Assembly (NCBI RefSeq): GCF_923868895.1 | Contig: NZ_OV350343.1 | Coordinates: 2,604,001 to 2,668,000 of the forward strand | DNA length: 64,000 bases | DNA from: Halomonas sp. TD01 | GTDB taxonomy: Bacteria > Pseudomonadota > Gammaproteobacteria > Pseudomonadales > Halomonadaceae | Direction: 5' to 3' | In this document: positions 1 through 10,500 of the stretch, piece by piece | Numbering within the stretch: the first letter of the stretch is position 1 | How the letters are laid out: each line of letters opens with the position of its first letter | Made by a program: the position numbers and the translations under genes | Notes under the pieces: generated by a model | Seen by the model: only the letters and a program-made list of their open reading frames with translations | What the model was told of the DNA's origin: nothing | Databases searched by the model: none

Positions 1-600
1 CCGGAGAACCTGGCCGGCGAGCCTAACGCCATTGTCTTCCTGACCTGCGATATGTCTGGCGTTCTGCCGCCCGTGTCGATTCTTTCTAAAGAAGCTGCGG
101 CTTACCACTTCTTGTCAGGTTACACCGCGAAAGTGGGTTCGACCGAAATGGGCTCATCTGAAGGTTTGGCTGCTACGTTCTCTACCTGTTTTGGTGCGCC
201 TTTCTTCCCGCGTCCTGCGCGCGAATACGCCGACCTGCTGATCAAGCGGGTAGATAAGAAAGATGCTCAGGTTTATCTCGTCAACACCGGTTGGACAGGT
301 GGTGCCTACGGCGAAGGTGGCTCACGTTTCTCTATCCCGACCACTCGCGCCATCATCAGTGCCATTCAGTCTGGCGTGCTTCGTGATGTTGAAACCCAGC
401 ACATCGAAGGCCTTAACCTTCAAGTGCCGGTAGCAGTGCCGGGCGTAGACTCTAGCCTGCTCAATCCTCGCGAAACGTGGGCTGACAAAGAAGCGTATGA
501 CCGTCATCTGCAAGATCTAGCCACTAAATTCGTTGATAACTTCAAGAAGTTTGAAGGCGTTAACGAAGCAATTATCAAGGCAGGCCCGCAGTTAACCTGA
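1..600 (+). CDS. pckA: Phosphoenolpyruvate carboxykinase (ATP), C-terminal part
   Basis: Only the last 199 codons are present; the gene starts upstream of the window. PckA converts oxaloacetate plus ATP to phosphoenolpyruvate in the cytosol, the entry step of gluconeogenesis. The visible part carries the family stretches [33 protein letters not shown] and a TRAIISAI segment, and ends with AGPQL as in enterobacterial PckA. The frame is open from base 1 and closes with TGA. A strong terminator hairpin follows at 671, so this is the end of a transcription unit. Identity is clear from family knowledge; the N-terminal domain cannot be judged. Confidence 0.95.
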   Translation, partial: PENLAGEPNAIVFLTCDMSGVLPPVSILSKEAAAYHFLSGYTAKVGSTEMGSSEGLAATFSTCFGAPFFPRPAREYADLLIKRVDKKDAQVYLVNTGWTGGAYGEGGSRFSIPTTRAIISAIQSGVLRDVETQHIEGLNLQVPVAVPGVDSSLLNPRETWADKEAYDRHLQDLATKFVDNFKKFEGVNEAIIKAGPQLT

Positions 601-670
601 TATGTACAGCAGGGTGAAGGTTGTCGAATGTTTGGATAACTAATCGAACGTTTGGACAGTCAAGCAGTCA

Positions 671-704
671 AAATGGGACAGCGCTTCGGCGCTGTCCCAT
701 TTTT
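671..704 (+). terminator. Rho-independent terminator after pckA
   Basis: A perfect 14-bp stem, AAATGGGACAGCGC paired with its complement around a TTCG tetraloop, is followed by a short T run. It sits about 70 bases after the pckA stop and before msrB, so it most likely ends the pckA transcript. The TTCG loop is a classic stable tetraloop. Confidence 0.85.
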
Positions 705-740
705 ATGTCTGCGTCCTTGACGTGTTGAGGGAGTGCGCAA

Positions 741-1238
741 ATGAAGCGACGTCATTTTATAGGTCTTGCGGGACTAACGGGGCTGGCAGGTATTCTTCCT
801 GGCGTCTCGTTTGGCTTTCCGCGATTAGACCTTGAAGCAGCCCCCGACCTTGAAAAGCTTGAATTAAGCGAAGACGAATGGCGGGAACGCTTGTCTGATG
901 AAGCATTTTACGTTCTGCGTGAAGAGGGAACTGAGCGTGCCTTTTCAAGCCCCTTAGACGGAGAGGTTGGGGAGGGTGAGTACCGCTGTGCTGGGTGCGA
1001 TCTTGTACTTTTCACCAGTGCAATGAAGTATGATTCTGGCACCGGTTGGCCCAGTTTTTTCGAGCATGTTGAAGGCCACTTACTTAGCAAGCTAGATTTC
1101 AAGCTAGTGTGGCCGCGCACGGAATACCACTGTGCCCGCTGCGGCGGCCATCAAGGCCATATCTTTGGAGATGGTCCAGAGCCCACGGGCCTACGCTGGT
1201 GCAATAACGGTGTGGCACTGCGGTTCGTGCCTGCATAA
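741..1238 (+). CDS. msrB: Peptide-methionine (R)-S-oxide reductase, exported form
   Basis: MsrB reduces the R epimer of methionine sulfoxide in proteins. The 165-residue protein has an N-terminal KRRHFIGLAG segment followed by a hydrophobic stretch, which reads as a twin-arginine (Tat) signal, so a periplasmic enzyme is inferred. The catalytic domain spans about 45-165: zinc-binding pairs Cys83/Cys86 and Cys131/Cys134, the GWPSF motif near 102, and the RWCNNGVALRF block with catalytic Cys154 (many MsrB have RYCxNxxxLxF). A good AGGGAG-like ribosome site (GAGGGAG) lies just before the ATG. It stands alone between a terminator and a REP-like repeat. Electrons would have to come from a periplasmic thiol partner, which is not visible here. 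Confidence 0.93.
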   Translation: MKRRHFIGLAGLTGLAGILPGVSFGFPRLDLEAAPDLEKLELSEDEWRERLSDEAFYVLREEGTERAFSSPLDGEVGEGEYRCAGCDLVLFTSAMKYDSGTGWPSFFEHVEGHLLSKLDFKLVWPRTEYHCARCGGHQGHIFGDGPEPTGLRWCNNGVALRFVPA

Positions 1239-1247
1239 AACACCATC

Positions 1248-1523
1248 CGCGGGTGCCTCGTTTGCTCGTCCCTCGCAAGACTCGTTACACCGCGCTACAG
1301 GGATGCAGCCATTGAGCCCAGTGATGTGGTAGCGCGTGGTAAGCGAAGCGCACCCGCGAGGACAGCGCGAAGCGGTGCTGGGCTTGAGCATGTGCCATGG
1401 AGTGTCGCGGGTGCCTCGTTTGCTCGTTCCTCGCAAGACTCGTTACACCGCGCTACAGGGATGCAACCATTGAGTTCATTGATGTTGTAGCGCGTGGTAA
1501 GCGAAGCGCACCCGCGAGGGCAG
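1248..1523 (+). repeat. REP-like GTAG repeat, two units of about 158 bp
   Basis: Two near-identical copies start at 1248 and 1406. Each has a long arm in reverse orientation (CGCGGGTGCCTCG ... GCGCTAC), a spacer, and a short arm GTAGCGCGTGGTAAGCGAAG running to GCACCCGCG. Each arm starts with GTAG at its foot and can fold on itself, since CGCG-GGT pairs with ACC-CGCG. This is the first of at least eight loci of this family in the window. It fills the msrB-tex gap; the open frames across it are artefacts of the repeat. Confidence 0.85.
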
Positions 1524-1611
1524 CTCCCCCATCGTGGCCAATTCATGCCAGCATCGTGCGATTGTGGTACCTTGTCGGCACCTCGAATGCTGCATGAGTT
1601 AGTTGCACGTT

Positions 1612-4011
1612 ATGGATGTCAAACAACGCATTATTTTACGCTTAGCCACTGAGCTAAACGTACGACCTGAACAGGTCTCCGCAACGGTAGAGCTTCTGGA
1701 TGGTGGTGCTACCGTGCCGTTTATTGCCCGTTATCGTAAAGAGGTAACGGGTGCCCTTGATGATATTCAGCTGCGTCAGTTAGATGAACGCCTGCGCTAT
1801 TTGCGGGAGCTGGAAGAGCGCCGTGAAGCCGTACTGTTGGCTATTGATGAGCAGGGCAAGCTGGATGCCACGCTGAAAGCAACGATTCAGGCAGCTGAAA
1901 CTAAGCAGCGCCTAGAAGACTTATACCTACCGTTTAAGAAAAAGCGCCGCACGAAAGCACAAATTGCCCGAGAGGCGGGTCTAGAGCCATTGGCTGATGC
2001 CCTGTTGGCCAATCCAATGCTTAATCCCGAAAGCGAGGCAGCGCAATATCTGCGCCCTGAAGAAGGTGATATTCCCGCCATTGAAGATGCCAAAGCCGCG
2101 CTTGATGGTGCTAAGCAAATTCTAATGGAGCGCTTCGCTGAAGACCCTGAGCTGATTGGCCGTTTGCGTGAGCGGTTATGGCAAGAGGGCGAATTAAGTG
2201 CCCGTGTGTTAGACGGCAAGCAGCAGGAGGGCGCGAAGTTCTCTGACTACTTTGAGCACGACGAAAAACTGGCCAAAGTGCCATCCCACCGTGCTCTTGC
2301 TATGTTCCGCGGTCGCAATGAAGGCATTCTAAGCTTGGCGATTCGTCTGCCTGGTGAAGAGGACGCACCGATTCACCCTGCTCAAATCGCCATTGCCAAA
2401 CAAGTAGGTGTTAGCGATGAAGGTCGCCCCGCCGACAAATGGTTGGGCGAAGTAGTGCGCTGGACGTGGCGAGTAAAACTCTATACCGCGCTTGAAACCG
2501 AGTTGCTGGGTCGTCTGCGCGAGCAGGCTGAGCTCACCGCTATCGAGGTGTTTGCCGCCAACCTGAAAGATCTTTTGCTGGCAGCGCCCGCTGGGCAAAA
2601 AGTGACGCTAGCGATTGACCCAGGTTTAAGAACCGGCTGTAAGATCGCGGTGGTGGATGCGACCGGTCAATTTATCGACCAAGCCACCATTTATCCCCAT
2701 GCGCCGCAAAATCGCTGGGACGAATCGCTCAATGTGCTCGCTAAACTGGTTAAACAGCATGGCGTTCAACTCATTGCCGTCGGCAATGGTACTGCCAGTC
2801 GTGAAACCGATAAGCTGGCAGGTGATCTGCTGAAGGCGTTAGCGCCCGAGCATCGTTTGAGTAAAGTGATGGTGTCTGAGGCAGGTGCTTCAGTTTACTC
2901 TGCGTCGGAATACGCCTCTCGTGAGCTGCCAGATCTTGATGTCACCGTGCGCGGCGCCGTCTCTATTGCCCGTCGCTTGCAAGACCCGCTCGCGGAACTG
3001 GTGAAAATCGAGCCGAAATCCATCGGTGTGGGCCAGTATCAGCATGATGTTTCCCAGGTGCAGCTGTCACGCAGCCTGGAAGTGGTTATAGAAGACTGCG
3101 TGAACGCGGTCGGTGTGGATCTCAACACCGCATCGAGTGCGTTGCTTTCCCGTGTTGCTGGTTTAAGTGCTGCCATTGCTGAAAATATTGTTGCCCAACG
3201 CAATGTTCAAGGTGCCTTCAAAAGCCGTAAAGAATTGTTGGAAGTTAGCCGCCTTGGGCCGAAAACGTTTGAGCAGTGTGCTGGTTTCTTACGCATTAGT
3301 AACGCCGAAAACCCGCTGGACGCCAGCGCCGTCCACCCAGAGGCTTACACCCTGGTAGAGCGTATCGCTAAGCAGAATAGCCGAGATATTAAAGGCTTGA
3401 TTGGTGATAGCGCGACGCTAAAAGCACTTAAACCCGCCGACTTTGCCGATGAGCGTTTTGGTGTGCCTACTGTCAGCGATATTCTCAAAGAGCTGGATAA
3501 GCCTGGCCGTGATCCGCGCCCTGAGTTTAAGGCTGCTGAATTCCGTGAAGGTGTCGAAACGCTCAAAGACCTGACGCTGGGAATGGTGTTGGAAGGTACC
3601 GTCACCAATGTGACCCACTTCGGTGCCTTTGTGGATGTTGGCGTTCATCAAGATGGGCTTGTGCATATTTCAGCGCTCTCCGACCGCTTTATTGATGACC
3701 CCCGCAGTGTGGTAAAAGCAGGCGATATCGTTACCGTTAAGGTGATGAATGTGGATATACCCCGCAAGCGGGTAGGGCTTTCAATGCGTTTGGACGATGA
3801 ACCAGAGCAGATGCAAACAGCATCAAACTCTACTAACGACGAGCTTGGCAAGCCTACGCGTAGTCAGCGTTCGGCTAGTTCTGGGCAGAATGGTCAGGGG
3901 CAGAATGGTCGCAGACAGAGCGGCCAACGCCAGAGCGGAAAGCCCAACGAAGCAGCCGCACCCATGGGCGCGCTCGGCGCAGCACTGCTTAAAGCAAAGC
4001 AGGGCAAATAG
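1612..4011 (+). CDS. tex: Tex-family transcription accessory / RNA-binding protein
   Basis: This is a 799-residue protein of typical Tex length. The N-terminus LLDGGATVPFIARYRKEVTG is the family signature. A YqgF-like RNase H fold follows near residue 335 (AIDPGLRTGCK), a helix-hairpin-helix region near 505-530, and an S1 RNA-binding domain near 655-730 (GTVTNVTHFGAFVDVG). The last 60 residues are a Gly/Gln/Asn/Arg-rich tail, more extended than in many Tex proteins. I chose the ATG at 1612 (MDVKQRI), which matches family starts; a TTG at 1603 is possible and no strong ribosome site separates them. Tex is cytosolic and binds nucleic acid; its role in transcription and RNA turnover is known only broadly. 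A REP-like repeat lies directly upstream. Confidence 0.93.
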   Translation: MDVKQRIILRLATELNVRPEQVSATVELLDGGATVPFIARYRKEVTGALDDIQLRQLDERLRYLRELEERREAVLLAIDEQGKLDATLKATIQAAETKQRLEDLYLPFKKKRRTKAQIAREAGLEPLADALLANPMLNPESEAAQYLRPEEGDIPAIEDAKAALDGAKQILMERFAEDPELIGRLRERLWQEGELSARVLDGKQQEGAKFSDYFEHDEKLAKVPSHRALAMFRGRNEGILSLAIRLPGEEDAPIHPAQIAIAKQVGVSDEGRPADKWLGEVVRWTWRVKLYTALETELLGRLREQAELTAIEVFAANLKDLLLAAPAGQKVTLAIDPGLRTGCKIAVVDATGQFIDQATIYPHAPQNRWDESLNVLAKLVKQHGVQLIAVGNGTASRETDKLAGDLLKALAPEHRLSKVMVSEAGASVYSASEYASRELPDLDVTVRGAVSIARRLQDPLAELVKIEPKSIGVGQYQHDVSQVQLSRSLEVVIEDCVNAVGVDLNTASSALLSRVAGLSAAIAENIVAQRNVQGAFKSRKELLEVSRLGPKTFEQCAGFLRISNAENPLDASAVHPEAYTLVERIAKQNSRDIKGLIGDSATLKALKPADFADERFGVPTVSDILKELDKPGRDPRPEFKAAEFREGVETLKDLTLGMVLEGTVTNVTHFGAFVDVGVHQDGLVHISALSDRFIDDPRSVVKAGDIVTVKVMNVDIPRKRVGLSMRLDDEPEQMQTASNSTNDELGKPTRSQRSASSGQNGQGQNGRRQSGQRQSGKPNEAAAPMGALGAALLKAKQGK

Positions 4012-4044
4012 TCGCGCGTCTTGAATATTTAACGGTTGCCGCCA

Positions 4045-4079
4045 TATCCTGCTTTCTACGCTTAGTAGAAGGCAGGATA
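4045..4079 (+). other. Hairpin between tex and gshA
   Basis: The inverted repeat TATCCTGC-TTCTAC ... GTAGAA-GCAGGATA (15-bp arms with one mismatch and a 5-base loop) could fold in RNA. No T run follows on either strand, so it is a weak terminator candidate or a stem that protects the tex 3' end. Confidence 0.5.
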
Positions 4080-4152
4080 AAACACATGGCGATGCCAGCT
4101 GATTTCAACAAGGCCTGTGTTAAGCGGGCCTTACTAAGAAGGAGTGTTCACT

Positions 4153-5793
4153 TTGTCTGAACCTCTCACTGTGCCATCTGCGCTGACCGCCCAGGTAGAG
4201 CGTTTGCTCCCCAGCGCGCGCTTAGGGCGCCTGGGTCGCCTGCGTCGCGGGTTGGAAAAAGAAGGCCTGCGTGTTGACGCCAACGGTCATATTGCTCAAA
4301 CGCCGCACCCGCACGCGCTGGGTTCAAAGCTAACCCACCCGCATATCACGACGGATTACTCCGAAGCGCTATTGGAATACATCACTCCGGTGTATTCAGA
4401 ACCAAGGGAAGCGTTGGCGTTTTTATCCGACCTTCACACCTTTACCTATCACCACTTGGAAAATGAGTGGATTTGGCCGGGTAGTATGCCGTCTCGGCTT
4501 TCTGGTAACGATAGCGTGCCGATTGCCGACTACGGCAGCTCCAATGTTGGCACGATGAAGCATGTTTATCGTAAAGGGTTGGATGTGCGCTATGGGCGGA
4601 TTATGCAGGCCATAGCTGGGGTGCATTACAACGTATCGCTACCTGATGATATGTGGCATGCCCTGCGGGAGCTTGAAAAAGCCACCAATATTCCTTTTAA
4701 CGATTATCGCTCTACGCGTTATTTCGGCATGATTCGGCACTTTCGTCGTCATAGCTGGCTGCTGCTCTACTTATTTGGCGCATCACCCGCCATCGACAAA
4801 AGCTTCCTGCCAACAGGTAAAGTGCCTGAAAAGCTGCAGCCGCTGAGTGACGACACCTATTACGCTCCCTATGCGACTACGCTGCGTATGTCGGATTTGG
4901 GCTATCAGAACAAAGTGCAGTCGCAGCTTAAAATCTGCTTTAACTCGTTGTCCAATTACGTCAACACCCTACGGCATGCTATTTCCACCCCGTGGCCAGA
5001 CTACGAAAAACTGGGCGTTAAGAACGGCGAAGAATGGCAGCAGTTAAATGCCAATATTTTGCAGATTGAAAATGAATACTACAGCGATATTCGCCCTAAG
5101 CGGGTCGCCAAGCACAACGAAACGCCCAGTCAGGCGCTTGAAGCGCGTGGGGTAGAGTACATCGAAGTGCGCTGTTTGGATCTTAATCCCTTCGATCCAT
5201 TAGGTGTCACCGAAGCCCAGATGCGTTTTGTTGATACTTTCTTAATGTGGTGTCTACTAAGCGATAGCCCGTGGATTTCAGACGAAGAGTGCGACCGCTT
5301 AGACGACAATCGCCGTTTCGTCGTAGAGCGTGGGCGCGACCCGGCGCTGAGCTTGGTCCACAACGGTAAAGCAACGTCTGTGCAGGAGTGGGGCGAGCAA
5401 ATTTTTGCGGAAATGGCCGAAGTGGCGCGCCTATTGGATGCGGTAGAAGAGGGTGTCCCTCATGCCGCAGCACTCGATGAGCTAGCGCCGCGGCTGAAAG
5501 ATCCTTCTCTAACACCTTCTGCACAGCTGCTGGCGCGCCTAGAGGCTGGTAATGGCTCGCTCAGCGATACGTTGCTGCAACTAGCTCAAGAGCAGGCTGA
5601 TAAGCTTAAATCCACGCCCATGCTGCGTTCTCGTGAAGCACTGCTTGCTCAGTTGATCGAAACCTCACACCAACAGCAGCATGATATTGAAGTGGCCGAT
5701 CAAGAGAGCTTTAGTGAGTTCCTAAGCACTTATTTTGCCAAAGCGCGTGAGTCCAGAGCGCTGTCTGCTATTTCACCAGAGGATGGTCAATGA
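4153..5793 (+). CDS. gshA: Glutamate-cysteine ligase (class I)
   Basis: GshA makes gamma-glutamylcysteine from glutamate, cysteine and ATP, the first and rate-limiting step of glutathione synthesis. The 546-residue protein starts with the class I pattern RRGLEKEGLRVD and has the substrate-binding region THPHITTDYSEALLEYITPV in the first 80 residues, then a GSSNVGTMKHVYRKGL stretch and an IEVRCLDLNPFDPLG block near 335. I chose TTG at 4153 because AAGGAG ends 8 bases before it; the in-frame GTG at 4144 overlaps that ribosome site. Its last codons overlap dsbB (ATGA), so both thiol-redox genes are probably translated in a coupled way. Confidence 0.95.
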   Translation: MSEPLTVPSALTAQVERLLPSARLGRLGRLRRGLEKEGLRVDANGHIAQTPHPHALGSKLTHPHITTDYSEALLEYITPVYSEPREALAFLSDLHTFTYHHLENEWIWPGSMPSRLSGNDSVPIADYGSSNVGTMKHVYRKGLDVRYGRIMQAIAGVHYNVSLPDDMWHALRELEKATNIPFNDYRSTRYFGMIRHFRRHSWLLLYLFGASPAIDKSFLPTGKVPEKLQPLSDDTYYAPYATTLRMSDLGYQNKVQSQLKICFNSLSNYVNTLRHAISTPWPDYEKLGVKNGEEWQQLNANILQIENEYYSDIRPKRVAKHNETPSQALEARGVEYIEVRCLDLNPFDPLGVTEAQMRFVDTFLMWCLLSDSPWISDEECDRLDDNRRFVVERGRDPALSLVHNGKATSVQEWGEQIFAEMAEVARLLDAVEEGVPHAAALDELAPRLKDPSLTPSAQLLARLEAGNGSLSDTLLQLAQEQADKLKSTPMLRSREALLAQLIETSHQQQHDIEVADQESFSEFLSTYFAKARESRALSAISPEDGQ

Positions 5794-6290
5794 CATCATT
5801 AGCAGTTCGCCCCACCGCGTTAGCGGGCTTCGTCTTTTGTGTACTAATGATGGCGTTAGCCTTGGGGCTTGAGCATATTATGGGGCTGGAGCCCTGCCCG
5901 TTGTGTATTTTTCAGCGGGTCGCGGTGATTGCCGCAGGGCTGGTGCTAGGTGTCGCTGCCCTGCATAACCCAAGCGGTAAAGTAGGCAAAGCTATCTACG
6001 GCTTACTGGGATTAGCCGCAGTAGGCACGGGTGCTTTTATTGCAGGAAGGCATGTATGGCTTCAAGGCTTGCCCGCTGACGAAGTGCCGACTTGCGGCCC
6101 AGGACTTGAGTACATGATGGATATCTTGCCGATGCAAGAAGTCGTTGCCATGGTGCTTACCGGCTCTGGCGAGTGTGCTGAAATCGATTTCATGTTTTTG
6201 GGCTTATCACTTCCTGCATGGACCTTGATTGGCTTTTTATTGCTCGCGATCGCGCCTCTGCGTATTCTATGGTCTGTAAAAAAGAGTTAA
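5790..6290 (+). CDS. dsbB: Disulfide bond formation protein DsbB
   Basis: DsbB is an inner-membrane quinone reductase that reoxidises periplasmic DsbA. The 166-residue sequence has four hydrophobic segments. The first periplasmic loop holds the CPLC pair (Cys36/Cys39) and the second holds Cys102 and Cys129, the four essential cysteines of the family. Start ATG overlaps the gshA stop by four bases. The pairing of cytosolic glutathione synthesis with periplasmic disulfide formation is a sensible redox operon, although functional linkage is inferred. Confidence 0.95.
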   Translation: MTSLAVRPTALAGFVFCVLMMALALGLEHIMGLEPCPLCIFQRVAVIAAGLVLGVAALHNPSGKVGKAIYGLLGLAAVGTGAFIAGRHVWLQGLPADEVPTCGPGLEYMMDILPMQEVVAMVLTGSGECAEIDFMFLGLSLPAWTLIGFLLLAIAPLRILWSVKKS

Positions 6291-6423
6291 ATAAGTGATA
6301 AGGTTTACGCTAATTGATTGGCCTCATTTAATTAAGTAAACCGTACCCGCTAGGATTGACAGCTGTCCCCGGACGCGCGAGTCTAGCTTAGTTGGAGACG
6401 GCTATCTGTAAGGAGAAAGCCCC

Positions 6424-6912
6424 ATGCTCGAAGATTGCAAAAATGCCCTGGAGCGCTGGGGAGGCGTGCACAGCTTGATTGATCGTTGGCTTGATCAGCG
6501 CCGCTCGCTGTTAGTTAGCTTCATTGAGCTGAAAGATGCCTGTGACGCCGAATTAGAGGCGATTAGCAAAGCACGCATTGATACTTTTAGTGAGTTACTG
6601 ATGGACTACATCAGCGCAGGGCACTTCGAGATTTACCCCCAGCTTGCTGAGGAAGCAAAGGCATTTGACGACGAGAGTGCGCTGCACATCGCTGCAAAGC
6701 TCCTTGAGCGCTTAGAAATGTCGACGGCTATGGTGCTGGAGTTTGACGAAGACTTTGCCTCGCCAGTGCGTTGCCAGCAGAACCTAGTGCGTTTACCTGC
6801 ATGGATTGACCGTTTAGCGAAAGGGTTGGCAGAGCGCTTCGCTCTTGAAGATCAGCTAATCGCCCGTATGCACGCCGCCCACAGCCCCCAGCAGATGAAG
6901 TCACCTGCTTAG
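6424..6912 (+). CDS. rsd: Rsd/AlgQ-type anti-sigma-70 factor
   Basis: This 162-residue helical protein fits the Rsd/AlgQ family: an LIDRWLDQRRSLLVSFIEL stretch at 17-35, DYISAGHFEIYPQL around 60, and the C-terminal ERFALEDQLIARM. Rsd binds region 4 of the housekeeping sigma factor and shifts RNA polymerase toward alternative sigmas in stationary phase; AlgQ of pseudomonads also affects alginate control. A good ribosome site (AAGGAGA) precedes the ATG. It is separated from dsbB by about 130 bases and convergent with the RND genes; a repeat array starts 18 bases after the stop. The family is clear, but the exact regulatory targets here are not. Confidence 0.88.
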   Translation: MLEDCKNALERWGGVHSLIDRWLDQRRSLLVSFIELKDACDAELEAISKARIDTFSELLMDYISAGHFEIYPQLAEEAKAFDDESALHIAAKLLERLEMSTAMVLEFDEDFASPVRCQQNLVRLPAWIDRLAKGLAERFALEDQLIARMHAAHSPQQMKSPA

Positions 6913-6930
6913 CACTATTCATTATATTTT

Positions 6931-7570
6931 GTAGCGCGGCGTAACGAATCTTGCGAGGCACGAGCAAATGAGGCACCCGCGAACGTTGAGCCCGGCACGC
7001 ATGGTTGCTGTGGCGTTGCCTCGCGGGTGCGCTTCGCTTACCACGCGCTACAACCCCTGTGAATTCAGTATACTTTGTAGCGCGGCGTAACGAATCTTGC
7101 GAGGCACGAGCAAATGAGGCACCCGCGAACGGTGGCCCGGCACGCATGGTTGCTGTGGCGATGCCTCGCGGGTGCGCTTCGCTTACCACGCGCTACAACC
7201 CCTGTGCATTCAATATATTTTGTAGCGCGGCGTAACGAATCTTGCGAGGCACGAGTAAATGAGGCATCCGCGAACGGTGGCCCGGCACGAATGGCTGCTG
7301 CGGCGATGCCTCGCGGGTGCGCTTCGCTTACCACGCGCTACACCCCTTGTGCATTCAATATATTTTGTAGCGCGGCGTAACGAATCTTGCGAGGTACGAG
7401 CAAATGAGGCACCCGCGAACGGTGGCCCGGCACGCATGGTTGCTGTGGCGATGCCTCGCGGGTGCGCTTCGCTTACCACGCGCTACAACCCCTGTGCATT
7501 CAATATATTTTGTAGCCGGAGTAACGAATCTTGCGAGGCACGAGCAAATGAGGCACCCGCGAACGGTGGC
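6931..7570 (+). repeat. Tandem REP-like array, about 145-bp period, 4.4 copies
   Basis: Units start at 6931, 7077, 7222, 7367 and 7512 (partial). Each contains a long arm GTAGCGCGGCGTAACGAATC ... GGCACCCGCG, a short GC-rich loop containing the GGCCCGGCACG block, then a short arm in the opposite sense (CGCGGGTGCGCTTCGCTTAC ... GCGCTACA) and an AT-rich linker with ATATATTTT. Copies differ by only a few bases, so the array is recent or kept uniform by recombination. It occupies the whole gap between the convergent rsd and RND genes. Open frames seen across it in several phases are artefacts. Confidence 0.92.
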
Positions 7571-7593
7571 CTAGCCGCGCCTGCTATGCAGCC

Positions 7594-10500
7594 TCACGTC
7601 TCACGCCTTAGCTTGCCGCCTATTACTAACATGCAAGGCGTTAGCAAGAGCGTTAGGGCAGTGGCAAAGGTTAAGCCACCTGCAATCGCGCTGGACATTT
7701 GTGTCCACCATTGGGCGGAAGGGGCGTTAAACCCTAGCGCGGGTGCAAAAAGATTAACGTTGATTCCTAGCACCATCGGCATTAACCCCAGCACGGTGGT
7801 AATGGCGGTGAGAAGCACTGGCCGCAAGCGCAGGGTGCCTGCTTCCAATGCTGCTTCTGTCGGGGTCATGCCTTGGCCGCGCAACTCGTTGTAAGTGTCG
7901 ATTAAGACGATATTGTTATTCACTACAATACCCGCCAGGGCGATAACGCCCATGCCCACCATGACAATCCCAAATGCTTGGCCAGTAATAAGCAGCCCCA
8001 TCAAAACGCCCGCAGTGGAAAACACAATGGCCGACAGCACCAGGGCTGCTTGATAATAGCTATTGAACTGTGTCACCAGAATCAGCGCCATTAACCCGAT
8101 CGCGATCAAGAACGCGCTGATCAAGAACTGCATGGATTCCTGCTGATCCTCTTGTTCACCCGCCACATTAACCATCAGACCATCGGGAAGCTGGCCTTGG
8201 CCTGCATCCAGTAGCGCCCGCAGTCGCTCGTCTGCTAAATAGCCAGGCGCTAAATCAGCCTCAACGGTAATAGCACGGCGCCCATCAATACGGTTCAGGG
8301 TGCCCACTTTAGGAGCAGGCGTAATTTCTACAAAGTGAGCTATAGGCACTTGGCCACGTGGGGTGTTGATAGTCAGTCGTTCAAGCTGGTTGAGCGTGCG
8401 CCAGTGTTCCGGTAATCGCACGCGAATATCCACTTCATCAGTAACGGTGGGCGGGCGATAATTAGCGACTTGAAGGCCAGTAGTCAGCAGTTGTACGGCA
8501 CTGCCAATGGTGGTGATGTCGGTTCCCATACGGGCAGCGGCTTCCCGGTTAACCTTTACCTGCCATTCGACCCCCGGCAGGCTGCGGTTATCCTGTATAT
8601 CGGTAAAACCGCCTAGCTCACGCATCAGTGCAGTAATCTGGTCAACGCCAGTGTTAGCAATATCTGGGTCGGTGGCACTTACCTCTAGCACAATTGGCTT
8701 ACCGCCACCGGGTCCCATATCTTGCTCTTGGAATTCCAGGTTAATGCCCGGTAGATCTTGGGTGCGCTCGGCCATGTCAGCCAGAATCGCGCGGGCAGGG
8801 CGGCGCTGATACCAGTCGACAAACTGAAACTGCAGCATCCCGATCACATCATTGCCCATTTGTTGGTCGGGCACTGCAAAGGAGCGCGCATAAAGCGCTT
8901 CGACTTCACCCATGCTGCCTAAGCGGTTCTCTACCCGCTTCAAGATGGCATCGGATTCTTTGGCAGAAAAATCGCCACGAGCGCGTACCAGAACCTGAGC
9001 GCTGTCCGGTTCTACATTGGGAAAGAAGTCAACACCATGGTTAAAGCGAGCATAGCCGGTATACAGCAGTGCAATTAGCAGTACCGCAAATACTAATACC
9101 CAGGCAGGGTGCTGTAGCAAGCGCCCTAATACGCGGCGATAGCCACGCCCAAGTGACGTGCTTTCATCGATAGGGCCGGCTTCAGCAGTAGCTGTAGGGG
9201 ATGTACGGGTAAACAGTCGACCCAGGGTAGGCAGAAACACCAGTGCCATGGCTAGCGATGCAAGAAGGCACAATATGACGGTGGCAGGCAGGTACTTCAT
9301 AAACTGGCCTACCACGCCTGGCCAAAACAGCAGCGGCACAAATACCGCAAGCGTTGTCGCGGTAGAGGCAATAACCGGCCAACTCATGCGTGTCGCCGCA
9401 TTCAGCCAAGCCTGGTGGGGAGATTGCCCCTCATGCAGGTGTCGGTCAGCAAGCTCGCTGACCACAATGGCGCCATCAACTAGCATGCCAGCGACTAAGA
9501 TGAGCGCAAATAGCACCACAATGTTGAGCGTAAACCCAAACGCCCAAACCAGCAGAATGCCGGTTAAAAACGCACCGGGTATGGTCAGGCCTACCAGCAG
9601 CGCCATGCGCCAGCCCATCACGGCTACTACAACAATCAATACCAATACCACCGCGGTTAGCACGTTATTTAATAGCTCAGAGAGCATGTTTTGAACGGTA
9701 ACCGACTCATCTAAAATCGTGGTGATGCGCAGTTGTTCCGGCAGCAGGTCGCCCGCCTGGGCAAAGCGCTCTCTCACTGCGTCAATGGTGGCGATGATAT
9801 TCGCCCCAGCACGCTTGGAAATTTCCAGCACTACCGCAGGTTGGCCGTCTATGCGGGCAAACCCTTCGGGGTCTTTGTAGGTCGGCAAGATCCACGCAAC
9901 ATCGCCAAACGTAACCACCTGATCGCCGTCAACTTTCACCGGCATGTCCATGACATCGTTTAATGATTCGATAATGCCTGGTACCTTTAGCGCCAACCGC
10001 CCAGCACCAGTATCCAAACTGCCAGCAGCTACCAAGCGATTATTGCGTGAGATTTGATTAAATAGCGTGTCAAAATCAACGCCATAGCTTTCCAGCACCA
10101 GCGGATCAACGACGATTTCGAGCAAATCCTCGCGGTCGCCAGCAATATCGACCTCTAGAACATCGGCAATGCCCTCTATCTCCTCCTTCAAGCGCCGCGC
10201 GATGGTGACCCGTTCTCGGGTATCCAGCTCGCCGGAAAGGCCAATGCTCAGGACCGGAAACTCGGAGACGTTAACCTCCATTACCCGCGGCTCGTCCGCC
10301 TCATCCGGTAAGCTACTGCGGGCGATATCCACGCGCTCGCGTACATCAGAAAGCGCCGTATCCGGATCAAAGCCGGGATCAAACTCTAGCGTCACCGAAC
10401 CATGCCCTTCGCTAGACTGGGCGGTAAACTTGCGCAACCCTTCAATTCCGCGCAATTCTTGCTCCATTGGGCGGACCAGCAGGCGCTCGCCATCTTCCGG

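Noticed and set aside
7005-7564. Several overlapping open frames of 76-211 codons in both strands across the repeat array
   Set aside because: They follow the 145-bp repeat in shifting frames, have no ribosome site and encode the same low-complexity peptides; they are artefacts of GC-rich repeats lacking stops.
9158-9694. Plus-strand 178-codon frame opposite the RND permease
   Set aside because: Complement of a well-supported RND gene; Ser/Thr/Met-rich peptide without domain resemblance.
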